In this document: positions 53,661 to 62,177 of the stretch, one piece after another
Layout of the letters: each line of letters starts with the position of its first letter
Numbering within the stretch: position 1 is the stretch's first letter
Source of the DNA: Acidobacteriota bacterium
GTDB taxonomy: Bacteria; Acidobacteriota; Blastocatellia; Pyrinomonadales; Pyrinomonadaceae
Direction of reading: 5' to 3'
Assembly (NCBI GenBank): GCA_019639175.1
Contig: JAHBSK010000009.1
Coordinates: 1-64,000, forward strand
Length of the DNA stretch: 64,000 nt
Program-made: the position numbers and the translations under genes
Notes under the pieces: model-generated
Databases searched by the model: none
Seen by the model: the letters and a program-made list of their open reading frames with translations, nothing else
What the model was told of the DNA's origin: nothing

Positions 53661-54071
53661 TTATTTTTTTACCGCCTTCTTTGGTGCTGCCTTTTTAGGA
53701 GCAGCTTTCTTGGCCGGAGCCGCCTTTTTAGCCGGAGCTGCCTTCTTTGGAGCCGCTGCCTTTTTAGCCGGAGCTGCCTTCTTGACTGCCGTTGCCTTCT
53801 TAGCCGGAGCTGCCTTCTTTGGAGCCGCTGCCTTTTTGGCCGGAGCTGCCTTCTTCGGAGCCGCTGCTTTTTTGGCCGGAGCTGCCTTCTTGGCTGTTGT
53901 GGCCTTCTTAGCCGGAGCTGCTTTCTTAGCTGCAGTGGCTTTCTTGGCCGGAGCTGCTTTCTTAGCTGCAGTGGCTTTCTTGGCCGGAGCCGCCTTCTTC
54001 GGAGCCGCTGCTTTTTTTGCCGCAGGGGCTTTCTTCGCTGGTGCTTTTGTTGCTGGTTTTTTTGTTGCCAT
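53661..54071 (-). CDS. Histone H1-like Lys/Ala/Pro-rich DNA-binding protein
   Basis: 136 residues composed almost wholly of Lys, Ala, Pro and Thr in AAPKK, AKKA and PAKK units. The repeats are of about 8-14 residues and occur nearly throughout. This resembles the tail of bacterial histone H1-like proteins (Hc1/Hc2, AlgP). Such tails bind DNA without sequence preference and compact it. There is no separate globular domain, so it is a pure tail. The DNA is correspondingly repetitive, and the open frame on the opposite strand is its shadow. Confidence 0.85.
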   Translation of the reverse strand: MATKKPATKAPAKKAPAAKKAAAPKKAAPAKKATAAKKAAPAKKATAAKKAAPAKKATTAKKAAPAKKAAAPKKAAPAKKAAAPKKAAPAKKATAVKKAAPAKKAAAPKKAAPAKKAAPAKKAAPKKAAPKKAVKK

Positions 54072-54284
54072 ATTTCTAGTCTTTCAAAGTTGAATTAGGT
54101 AAAGCTTAAGTAACCGTTTTATAACGTATCACAACTTTATGAAATTGTGTAAAGTTTTTCTTTAAGTTTTGTCTTCTATGTATAAGAAAACTTGGGGCGT
54201 TACCTCACAAAGGTTTTCGTTTCACGGATCGCGCAGTCAGCAAATTTTCACTCGCTGATCTTTGACGGCAACTCATCGCATCCG

Positions 54285-55682
54285 TCATTCTTCTTCCTCT
54301 AAAACCATTGCAGAGATCTTTCGGTTCTCATTTACCTCAACACGCCAAAGCAAAATCCTTTTCGGCGTTTCTGAAACGTAACGATAAACCTTTGTATTTT
54401 CTATGGTTTCCGTGCCGACCATACGAGAGTTTTTCACACCGCCAAAATTTTTGAGCCTGCTGTTTGCCGCCAATGCCCTGGCTGAGGATTGTGTTCGGAA
54501 CAATTGCGGCGTGAGTAATTCTTCATTTGGCTTTCCGTTGATGAGGTCGTTGATCGCGGTGACGATCTGCTTGTCGATCTCATCGTCGTCAATTTCCAGC
54601 GCCTTTAAATTTTTTATCGACATCGATGGAATAAAAATTTTTACGATGCTTGATGCAAGCATTCCTCCCATTCCGATCTCGCCTAAATTTGTCAGAGCGA
54701 TGACAGTGACATCATCATCAACGTAGCGAAAGATCGCTGCGCCAAAACCCGCGGTCTGTCCGGTGTGGCCGATGAGCTTGTGTCCGCGCACATCAGAGAT
54801 GCGCCAACCCAATCCGTAAGGCGAAAGTTTTCCGTCGTTGAAAGTGAACTGCGTCCAAATTTCTTTTTTGCTCGACGGTTTTAAAAACTTGTCGTCGCGA
54901 AGCGCCGCCTCCCATTTTGTCATGTCGTCTATCGTGGAAACGATAGAACCTGCGCCCATCAGATCGGTAAGATTTCCGTCACGGCCTGAAAGGCTTCCCC
55001 GCTGCCATTCGTATCCGGTTGCTCTGAGCGGGATTATGAATTGCGGATCGCGGTCAGCCGTTTTTGTCATGCCGAGCGGTTTGAATATCCTTTCGCGCAT
55101 AAACTCCATAAAGGGTTTTCCGCTCTGCGTCTGGATAATATAAGCCAGCAGGTTGTAGCCGCTGTTGCTGTATATATTTTTTTCACCCGGTGTGAATTCC
55201 AACGGATAGGGTGAAAGCTGTTCGATAAATCCTTCGATGCTGACGCGGCGGGACAACTCAAAACCCGACAGGCTTGAATAGCTTTTTATTCCTGATGAAT
55301 GCGTAAGCAGATGCCTGACCGTTACATTTGCCCATGCCGAAGGTGTGTTCGGCAGATATTTTGATATGCGTGCGTCCAGATCGACCTTGCCGTCTTCCAC
55401 AAGCAGCATAATGCCCGCAGCGGTCATTTGCTTTGAGACGGAGCCTATTTCAAACACCGTTTCGGTCGTTACCGGCACGCTGAACTCAACACTCGCAAGG
55501 CCGTAACCTTTTATCTTGACAACCTTTCCGTTCTTGATGACGGCAACAGCGGCACCGGGAATGTTTCGCTCACGCAGACGCTCTTTTACAAGATCATCAA
55601 CGCGGTCTGCATGAGCAGATGCGGCAAAAAGAAAAGTTATCGCCAAAAGCAACAACGGCGCTTTGAAAATTGTATTTTTCAT
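54285..55682 (-). CDS. Secreted serine hydrolase, beta-lactamase family
   Basis: 465 residues from ATG 55682. A signal peptide (FKAPLLLLAITFLFAASAHA) is followed by a class C-like domain. SxxK is SVSK in FEIGSVSKQMT, the tyrosine motif is YSNSGYN, and HTGQTAGF supplies the third element. A C-terminal beta domain (about 380-465) follows the core. It may be an esterase, peptidase or lactamase. It lies 56 bases after the large zinc metalloprotease gene on the same strand. Confidence 0.9.
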   Translation of the reverse strand: MKNTIFKAPLLLLAITFLFAASAHADRVDDLVKERLRERNIPGAAVAVIKNGKVVKIKGYGLASVEFSVPVTTETVFEIGSVSKQMTAAGIMLLVEDGKVDLDARISKYLPNTPSAWANVTVRHLLTHSSGIKSYSSLSGFELSRRVSIEGFIEQLSPYPLEFTPGEKNIYSNSGYNLLAYIIQTQSGKPFMEFMRERIFKPLGMTKTADRDPQFIIPLRATGYEWQRGSLSGRDGNLTDLMGAGSIVSTIDDMTKWEAALRDDKFLKPSSKKEIWTQFTFNDGKLSPYGLGWRISDVRGHKLIGHTGQTAGFGAAIFRYVDDDVTVIALTNLGEIGMGGMLASSIVKIFIPSMSIKNLKALEIDDDEIDKQIVTAINDLINGKPNEELLTPQLFRTQSSARALAANSRLKNFGGVKNSRMVGTETIENTKVYRYVSETPKRILLWRVEVNENRKISAMVLEEEE

Positions 55683-55738
55683 AATATGAACGGTGAGGAT
55701 ATTTGCTTTCATATTCATATAAACCAAAGGTCAGAGAT

Positions 55739-58234
55739 CTATTTACCGCCTATCGGATCTCCGGGCGGCGGCGGCAAAGTTTCCGGCGCCTTGCGCTGAT
55801 CGGCCGGACGTTCCAGAAATTGCTCGATGTCCTTAGCCAAGGCTGTGTTGAATGCGGCGGCGTCACCGGTTTCTTTACTTTGACGCAATTCGGCCATCAG
55901 CGATCCGAGCGATGAAAGTGCGACGGTCCTGACGTGCTGATCGGTGTTGGCGTTTGCGGCCAGATCCACCAACCGGCCGGCGACCACGCTCCTTATCGTC
56001 AGTTGGATGTTTGCGTGATAAGGCGACATTCCGGTCGTCGGTTTGGACGCTTGCGCGACAAGCGCTTCCGTAACCTCACGAAAATGCGGATAAGATCCGT
56101 CACGCATATTAAAGGAGACCATTCTTGCCGCACGTGCAGGATTGAGAAGATTGCTAATGGTCATCGAAGCTGCTATCTCCGCCATCCCGAGCGGATCAAG
56201 AAGAGGATCGCTGCGTTTTGCGAAAAGCTCGGAGCGCTCTGACCGCGTTCCAGGCGCCGTCGGCGGAATTAATTTAAGTATGCGTTCCGGTACGGCCAAC
56301 TCTTTTGGATCAAGTGTCATTAGCAGAACACTCAACGCTTCGCGCTGTTTTTCCGGGCTTACTATTTCCGCGACCTGTGACGGAACCGGCCCGGATGCCG
56401 ACCTGACCGAAAATGTGTAATGAACTCCGCCGACGGATTTCGCCGCCGCCGTCACCTGATAACGATGATGAAGATAAAGAGGGACAAATTTGTTCTCAAG
56501 CTCGGACAACGGCGTTCCAACAGGAATGTTTTGCAAACCAAAATTTTCAATGCCGATCCTGCGGACATTCATTTCGTGTCTAAGCCGTGCCACAGGATCA
56601 GGCCCATTGTCCCAAAGGTTTGCAAGCGGATGAGCGCCGCCTGCGGGCCGGGCGTCCTGATCGGTCAGATAGAGCATTCCATCCGCTATTCCTTTATTTA
56701 TGACCTTTGCAAGCTCGGCATCTTCGTCTGCGTTGGCCGGAAATTGTTTGTAGGCGTATGTGGCGGCAAACTTGTCAAACTCGCCAATGTTCACATCATA
56801 GGCATTGGAAAAATCCAGACGACCGTTCGTGATGCGGACATTCGGTGCGGGATAATCCATCACCGATGCATCGCCATAAGTGCTGCCCGCAAAATTATGC
56901 GCGAACCCGAGCGTATGCCCGACCTCGTGTGCTGAAAGCTGGCGGATGCGCGCGTATGACATCGAGGTTATTTCTTCGGCGGAAAGGCCTGAGGAAAGAT
57001 AGCCGATGTCCGGCGTAGAGCCGATGTTGCAAAATTCCGCCATGTCGCCATACTGCGGCAAGAGTCCGGTCCCGATCAGAAAATCCTGCCTTGCTCGCTG
57101 TGAATCAAGCGTAACGATGCCTCTTAACACCTCACCGGTTCTGGGATCGGAAACGCTGTTGCCTATCGACCAACCGCGAGTAGAACGATGCACCCAGTTG
57201 ATAACGTTATAGCGAATGTCCATCGGGTCGGCGTCCGACGGAAGAACTTTTACCTGAAAAGCGTTCTTGAAACCTGCCGCTTCAAAAGCCTGATCCCACC
57301 ATGCCGCTCCTTCGACAAGAGCTTTTTGAATGTCCTTTGGCGCGCCGTTATCGACATAGAAAACTATCGGTTTCACAGCTTCGCTCACCGCTGCATTTGG
57401 ATCTTTCTTTTCCAGACGAAAACGCCTGATCCAACGCTGTTCCAGATCCTCGTTTATGCCGGTTCCGTAATCATAAAAGCTCATTGCGAAAACACCTGCG
57501 CGAGGATCGTATTTCCGTGGGCGATAATTATCATCCGGCAGTTCGACAAATGACTGACGCTGACGAACGGTCACGTGTCTGCCCGTCGGCGTTACCTGAT
57601 TGACGGCGCCGCCTGAACCGGAATTTGAGGTGAGTGTTGTTGTTACTTCGACCTCAGTGTTTTTCGGAAAGCCCTTGGTGTTTGGCATGTAAAGAGCGCT
57701 TCGTGATTCATCAAAAGAATATGTGCCGCCTCTTCCTGCCGACAACCTTTCGCCAACGCCATGAGCATCTCTGATAAAAAAATTAGTGGCATCGACCAAA
57801 AACCTGTCGCCTTCTGATGCTTCTATTTTAAAGCCCCAAATGACAGATCTTGCGAATGATTCTTCGACCGAACGCTTTTGTTCTGCTTCGCCTGACAGCG
57901 CGCGAAAACGATAGTTTGGCTGGACAAGCAATATCTTGTTTCCCGCGCGCTCAAAGAAAACGATCTTGGTCGAACCGGGCTGTCCGCGATCAAGCCCTAT
58001 CGGATTTGACCCGACCCCGGTCGGCAATGAAACAAGATGCAGGAACTCTTTGTTGAACGAAGAAACCTCAAGGAATATCTTTCCATCCTCGCTGTTGACA
58101 TAAAGCGGGAAGAAACCGTCGATCTTCCGGGCGTTTTCCGTAATGGACGCGAACGTCCGTTTTTGAGGAGCCTGGCCGACCGCAAGCATGACGAACGAGA
58201 CCAATAGACACAAGGCAGCAAAAAGCGTTTTCAT
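55739..58234 (-). CDS. Secreted zinc-dependent metalloprotease (DUF5117/DUF4953-type)
   Basis: 831 residues from ATG 58234. A signal peptide (KTLFAALCLLVSFVMLAVG) is present. The zinc motif HEVGHTLGFAHNFAG (HExxHxxGxxH) near residue 435 belongs to the metzincin-like group. Flanking domains match the DUF5117 and DUF4953 architecture: GFFPLYVNSEDGKIFLEV near the N-terminus, and a long C-terminal helical domain. Residues such as MSYARIRQLSAHEVGH and the N-terminal SFDESRSAL are family-like. It acts outside the cytoplasm on unknown proteins. Confidence 0.9.
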   Translation of the reverse strand: MKTLFAALCLLVSFVMLAVGQAPQKRTFASITENARKIDGFFPLYVNSEDGKIFLEVSSFNKEFLHLVSLPTGVGSNPIGLDRGQPGSTKIVFFERAGNKILLVQPNYRFRALSGEAEQKRSVEESFARSVIWGFKIEASEGDRFLVDATNFFIRDAHGVGERLSAGRGGTYSFDESRSALYMPNTKGFPKNTEVEVTTTLTSNSGSGGAVNQVTPTGRHVTVRQRQSFVELPDDNYRPRKYDPRAGVFAMSFYDYGTGINEDLEQRWIRRFRLEKKDPNAAVSEAVKPIVFYVDNGAPKDIQKALVEGAAWWDQAFEAAGFKNAFQVKVLPSDADPMDIRYNVINWVHRSTRGWSIGNSVSDPRTGEVLRGIVTLDSQRARQDFLIGTGLLPQYGDMAEFCNIGSTPDIGYLSSGLSAEEITSMSYARIRQLSAHEVGHTLGFAHNFAGSTYGDASVMDYPAPNVRITNGRLDFSNAYDVNIGEFDKFAATYAYKQFPANADEDAELAKVINKGIADGMLYLTDQDARPAGGAHPLANLWDNGPDPVARLRHEMNVRRIGIENFGLQNIPVGTPLSELENKFVPLYLHHRYQVTAAAKSVGGVHYTFSVRSASGPVPSQVAEIVSPEKQREALSVLLMTLDPKELAVPERILKLIPPTAPGTRSERSELFAKRSDPLLDPLGMAEIAASMTISNLLNPARAARMVSFNMRDGSYPHFREVTEALVAQASKPTTGMSPYHANIQLTIRSVVAGRLVDLAANANTDQHVRTVALSSLGSLMAELRQSKETGDAAAFNTALAKDIEQFLERPADQRKAPETLPPPPGDPIGGK

Positions 58235-58389
58235 AATTAAGGTCCGAAGCAAAGGAAGTAATTGAAGTTTTAGCGAAAATATCACTTGTTGCGTGGCAGA
58301 ATCAAGTTTGCGCCATTGCGGCAATGCTAAAGATCAGCCGGGTGATTGTGTATATCTATTAGCCTGTTTTGAAAAGTTTGAACGACATG

Positions 58390-59580
58390 TTATCGCTTTC
58401 CGGCATTTCTTAGGGTAACGATCAGAGCATCGCCGACCTTTCGTTCACCGTTCGCGTCCGAAGGCTTGTTCACAACTTTGCCGTCCAGCACCATCGCGGT
58501 TGAGCCGCCGCCGTCAAGGTTCATCGCATCGACCGCACCGATCGCCAAAAGATACTCGGCCAACTCCTGCAAGGTCATTCCCACGCTGACGCCAGGTTGA
58601 CGCCCGTCAACTGTTGCAAGCAAAAATTTGCCGTCACTCATTTTTGCTGCTGCCGTTCGCGGATGACGCGATTCGGCAAAAGATCGTCCTGCTTTCTCTT
58701 GCTGCCATGTCAGTTCAACACGCCCGTTCTTTAGCAAAAGACCCACTCCTGCGACCGCATCTTCTATGCGGCCAATGTCGTCCAGTTCATAGCCGTCAGA
58801 TCTTTTGCGTGCGGCTTCAATGCGAAAGACATTTGCTTTTCGACCGGCTTTTGCTGCTCTTTGCAGACCGGGTTTTCGATCGCCGCATGTTACAGCGACA
58901 AAACCATCAGACGGTATGCGCAAACTTCCTGCCTGTGACACGGTTCTTATACGTTCGTTTGCAACGGCGACCTCAACACATCCTGCTTTTGCCAAAGTTG
59001 TCTTGTGAAATTCCTGGGTGAAAACGATCAGCTCATTTTCTTTTATCTCGCGGTTCAGCCCATTTACTGTAAATGTATCTTTGCCGATCTCCAGTTGAAA
59101 CTCCGCGATCGGGCGAAAGAATGAGACGCGCGTGGCAGATGATTGATTCGCTATTGCCAAAGTGATGCGTTCATTGCTTCCCTCGCTCAGAACCTTTCCG
59201 TCGATCATAAAAAAATTTGCCGGTTCGCCCGCAAAGATGCTGGTGTCAAGGCGAAAAAAACCCGCGTTCACCGCCGCGACCGCTCCGTGACGTGCTGCTA
59301 TTGATGACGTTGTCTCAGTGCCGACAACGGTGTCCATCGCCATTTTCAGATCGAGTCTGACCTTGGTCAGGTCGAGGCGAAGAAGGTTTATTTTTACGGG
59401 GTCTTCACCGATCTTGTGTTCGACGTGCGCATATTCAACGCCGTCATGAACCGTTTTGAAATCCTGGGCGATGACAGACGGCACGCTCGCAAAAGCGAAA
59501 ACGATAAAGACCGCCGCCAAACAACGACAAAAGTTTTGTTTAAGAAAAGAGACTGACAAAAAAGAAAGGTAATTGCTCAT
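58390..59580 (-). CDS. Phosphodiester glycosidase (NAGPA-like) family protein
   Basis: 396 residues from ATG 59580, with a signal peptide (FIVFAFASVPSVIAQ). The family motifs are AAVNAGFF near residue 100, and NLDGGGSTAMVLDGKVVNKPSD near 353. The human relative removes GlcNAc from phosphodiester-linked sugars. Bacterial members act on cell-wall or polysaccharide phosphodiesters or have unknown roles. It is encoded between the metalloprotease and a GNAT-fold protein on the same strand. Confidence 0.9.
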   Translation of the reverse strand: MSNYLSFLSVSFLKQNFCRCLAAVFIVFAFASVPSVIAQDFKTVHDGVEYAHVEHKIGEDPVKINLLRLDLTKVRLDLKMAMDTVVGTETTSSIAARHGAVAAVNAGFFRLDTSIFAGEPANFFMIDGKVLSEGSNERITLAIANQSSATRVSFFRPIAEFQLEIGKDTFTVNGLNREIKENELIVFTQEFHKTTLAKAGCVEVAVANERIRTVSQAGSLRIPSDGFVAVTCGDRKPGLQRAAKAGRKANVFRIEAARKRSDGYELDDIGRIEDAVAGVGLLLKNGRVELTWQQEKAGRSFAESRHPRTAAAKMSDGKFLLATVDGRQPGVSVGMTLQELAEYLLAIGAVDAMNLDGGGSTAMVLDGKVVNKPSDANGERKVGDALIVTLRNAGKR

Positions 59581-59621
59581 AAATGTATGAAAAATACGGA
59601 AAATTACATCAAACAAATTTC

Positions 59622-60440
59622 TTATATGATCTGTCCGTCATTAAAGATATTTTCGATCAGCGACGAACAGGAGACAATGCCTTCATCCTCACAACTCAAC
59701 GGACTCCATCCTGTTGCCCAATCATACGCCTCGGTTCCGCGAAACTGTTTTTTGTAATCGTAAAACGACTTGCCGTTATAAGAATAGCCCAGATAGTAAA
59801 GTGTGCGGCCTGTTTCCTTTGCAAATTCGAGTTCTTTCAGCAACGTGAAAATGCCGAGGCCGCGCCGCTGCTCGGTCGGTTCAAACATTGCGTAGATGCC
59901 GGAGTTCGCATTTTGGCCAACGCTGAAATAACTGATAGCAAGAAGTCTATTATCATCGCGGACGTTCATCTCCATTATTTCACACGGAGCGGCATCGGCG
60001 TGTTCCGGCAGAAATTCCAGGATCGATGGCGGGACATTATGGCGAAAACGTGTTTTATGGCGATGAAAAAGTTCCACAGCTTCATCTGTCAGTTCAAAAG
60101 ATTTTACACTGCACAAAAGATCACTGTTTCGTGCCAGATTGCGCCGATGGCTTTTTGACAGGGAAAGATCCTCAAGTCTTATACGAAGAGGAACGACGCG
60201 GCGCAGTTCGCCCTCATGTATCCCAACGCTGTAACGAAAAAAATAAGACCCGAAATGCCGCCATCCTGCGGCCCAGAGCTTATCCATGTCGGCCGGTTGT
60301 ACACGCTCGGCCAAAAACTGCTCGTTTATGAACGGAGAGCCGTCAAACATACGATGTAGTATAAGACTTTCACAGGTTGGAGCGGAATCGGCACGGTAAA
60401 TAACTTTCCTTTTCACATTTCCGCAAACAGAAGCATGCAT
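59622..60440 (-). CDS. GNAT-fold protein resembling bacterial aminoacyl-tRNA-protein transferases
   Basis: 272 residues. Residues about 50-75 (MDKLWAAGWRHFGSYFFRYS) and the following RRVVPLRIRLEDLSLSKSHRRNLARNSDL resemble the N-terminal part of Bpt/Ate1-type transferases. The C-terminal half shows a GNAT acetyl-donor pattern (RRGLGIFTLLKELEFAKETG) and LYYLGYSYNGKSFYDYKKQFRG, as in that family. Transferases of this kind add Leu or Arg to protein N-termini, marking them for Clp proteolysis. The call is by similarity of motifs only. Confidence 0.6.
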   Translation of the reverse strand: MHASVCGNVKRKVIYRADSAPTCESLILHRMFDGSPFINEQFLAERVQPADMDKLWAAGWRHFGSYFFRYSVGIHEGELRRVVPLRIRLEDLSLSKSHRRNLARNSDLLCSVKSFELTDEAVELFHRHKTRFRHNVPPSILEFLPEHADAAPCEIMEMNVRDDNRLLAISYFSVGQNANSGIYAMFEPTEQRRGLGIFTLLKELEFAKETGRTLYYLGYSYNGKSFYDYKKQFRGTEAYDWATGWSPLSCEDEGIVSCSSLIENIFNDGQII

Positions 60441-60534
60441 CAGAACTTTTTTGAATAAAAAATGTGAATGTTCGGTTCTTCATTTGGGTTTATCATCGGC
60501 TGGGATTATCATTCGTCCAACGGACTTTTTCATC

Positions 60535-61758
60535 ATGACCAAACGCAAAACAGGTTACAAGATGGTCGGCGTCAGCGACGTAAGGGATGTGAACCAGACC
60601 GTGTTCCTCCATCTCATTCGGGAACGTCAGCCCATTTCGCGTGCCGATATAGCAAAACTGACGGGATTGCGGCCCGGTACCGTCTCTTCCATAGTCAATC
60701 GTCTGATCAAAAACAATCTGGTGTTTGAGGGAACAGAAGGGCCTTCCAGCGGCGGACGACCGCCCAAAAATCTTTATATCAACGGAGAAAGTTTCTATGT
60801 CATGGCCGTTGATATTGGTGTTCTGGACACCGTTTTTGCCGTGAGCGATTTTAACGGCAGAATACTCAAGCAGCGTTCGATTCCCAGCGAGGGCGATCCG
60901 ACAAGGTTTTTGACAAAACTTGCATCTGAGATATCAAAACTTAGAAATGACCATTTTTCTCGCTCAAGTTTCGCCGGTGTCGGCGTGAGCGTTCCGGGAC
61001 TTATAGATCGTGAAACCGGAACAATAGAAATATCTCCGAATCTGGAATGGCGAAATGTGCCGCTAAGAAAAACGCTTGAGGATGAACTGGGTTTGCCGGT
61101 GTTCGTTGAAAATGACGCTAACGCAGCGGCTTTTTCCGAGCTTTGGTATGGGCCGCGCGAAGGAAACGGATCACGAACGCTTCTTTTCGTGTTGGTTGTC
61201 GAAGGACTGGGAACGGGCCTGATAATCAACGGCGAACTGCGTGTCGGGCCACGCTTCGGCCTTGGCGGATTTGGACACATGAGCATCGACCCGAACGGAG
61301 AGTTGTGTTCGTGCGGCCGCCGCGGCTGTTGGGAGACATTTGCCTCAGAACGCGCAACGGTCGAACGTTACCATCGCGTCACGGCGAAACAGGGCCTGCC
61401 GCTTGTCGGCCTTTCTGAGATGATCGCAAAGGCAAACGCGGGTGACGAGATGGCGATGCAGTCAATAAAGATAACCGCCGAATACCTAGGAGAGGGTATC
61501 TGTAACCTCGCGCACGGGATCTATCCGGAAACAGTCGTCATCGGCGGCGATATCATCGGCGCATGGCCCATCCTCGAACCCATAATTCGCGAACGGGTCA
61601 AAAGCCGTTACATAGTTTCGCCTAAACAGATAACGATCCGCCCGGCCAGCGTTCAGCGGCCAAGCCTTTTTGGAGCCATTCCGGTCGCCTTGCAGAATTA
61701 TTTTCGTTCGCCGGGCGACAGACAGGCGTTTCGGCCTCAATGGACCGATGGTGAGTAA
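60535..61758 (+). CDS. ROK-family transcriptional regulator
   Basis: 407 residues from ATG 60535. An N-terminal winged helix (about 15-80, RQPISRADIAKLTGLRPGTVSSIVNRLI) is followed by a ROK sugar-kinase-like domain. Kinase-fold motifs are VENDANAAAFSELWYG and a LGTGLIINGEL loop. The zinc motif CSCGRRGCWE lies near residue 258. This is the NagC/XylR/Mlc arrangement, so it should repress or activate sugar genes. The sodium:solute symporter gene follows 419 bases downstream, so it is a likely target. Confidence 0.92.
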   Translation: MTKRKTGYKMVGVSDVRDVNQTVFLHLIRERQPISRADIAKLTGLRPGTVSSIVNRLIKNNLVFEGTEGPSSGGRPPKNLYINGESFYVMAVDIGVLDTVFAVSDFNGRILKQRSIPSEGDPTRFLTKLASEISKLRNDHFSRSSFAGVGVSVPGLIDRETGTIEISPNLEWRNVPLRKTLEDELGLPVFVENDANAAAFSELWYGPREGNGSRTLLFVLVVEGLGTGLIINGELRVGPRFGLGGFGHMSIDPNGELCSCGRRGCWETFASERATVERYHRVTAKQGLPLVGLSEMIAKANAGDEMAMQSIKITAEYLGEGICNLAHGIYPETVVIGGDIIGAWPILEPIIRERVKSRYIVSPKQITIRPASVQRPSLFGAIPVALQNYFRSPGDRQAFRPQWTDGE

Positions 61759-61765
61759 AAAAATA

Positions 61766-61794
61766 TTGACACGCTCTGAAGTTTGTGTTACAAA
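61766..61794 (+). promoter_or_regulatory. Sigma-70-type promoter
   Basis: TTGACA (61766-61771), a 17-base spacer and TACAAA (61789-61794) match the consensus closely. It begins only eight bases after the ROK gene and faces the symporter, giving a leader of about 375 bases. Confidence 0.65.
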
Positions 61795-61997
61795 TCACTT
61801 TATCTTCGGTGCGAAGAAAGATCGGCAAAGTCAAAATATAACGATATTTATTGAGCTGAAATGGGTTTGTCAACCTCAGGGGGATCGGTAAATATCCTTT
61901 GAACAGTTCTCGGATACCGGCGGAAAAAGAACCTGAACTTTCGCATTCAGGGTTTTCCCGGAACACGCCGGACAGAACACATTGTCAGCAATAAAAT

Positions 61998-62013
61998 AAT
62001 TGGTCACACCAAC
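61998..62013. promoter_or_regulatory. Operator-like palindrome TTGGT-3-ACCAA
   Basis: AATTGGTCACACCAAC closely fits the consensus of GntR/FadR-subfamily operators (PdhR-type TTGGTnnnACCAA). It lies 165 bases upstream of the symporter start. No GntR regulator is encoded nearby, and the only adjacent regulator is of the ROK family. Confidence 0.4.
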
Positions 62014-62177
62014 TTTAGACAGGTGATGTGATCGGTTGAAAAGGCTTTATTCGGTTAGATTTAAAGACTTAGTCATCGACCAAGAGAAAGTATATCTCTT
62101 ATAGATCCAGATCGGCCAAACTTTCGTTAAGCACAAAATAAAGAGATCGCAAAAGTAGAAGAGGCAGAGGGAAAAAT

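Larger units (their letters stand above)
61759..62177 (+). promoter_or_regulatory. Intergenic region between ROK regulator and symporter, with promoter and operator-like sites
   Basis: 419 bases without a convincing gene. A promoter TTGACA-17-TACAAA lies at 61766-61794. A FadR/PdhR-like palindrome lies at 61998-62013. The remainder is AT-rich with no long hairpin. A GAGGG-type ribosome site sits just before the symporter ATG at 62178. Confidence 0.6.

Noticed and set aside
53710..54093. Open frame on the plus strand with AGAAFLAGAAFFG repeats
   Set aside because: It is the complement of the Lys/Ala repeat gene. Low-complexity GC-rich repeats leave several frames open, and the peptide has no sensible family.
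61622..61966. Minus-strand frame crossing the ROK 3' end
   Set aside because: It overlaps the ROK coding region and a promoter, and shows no recognisable protein features.
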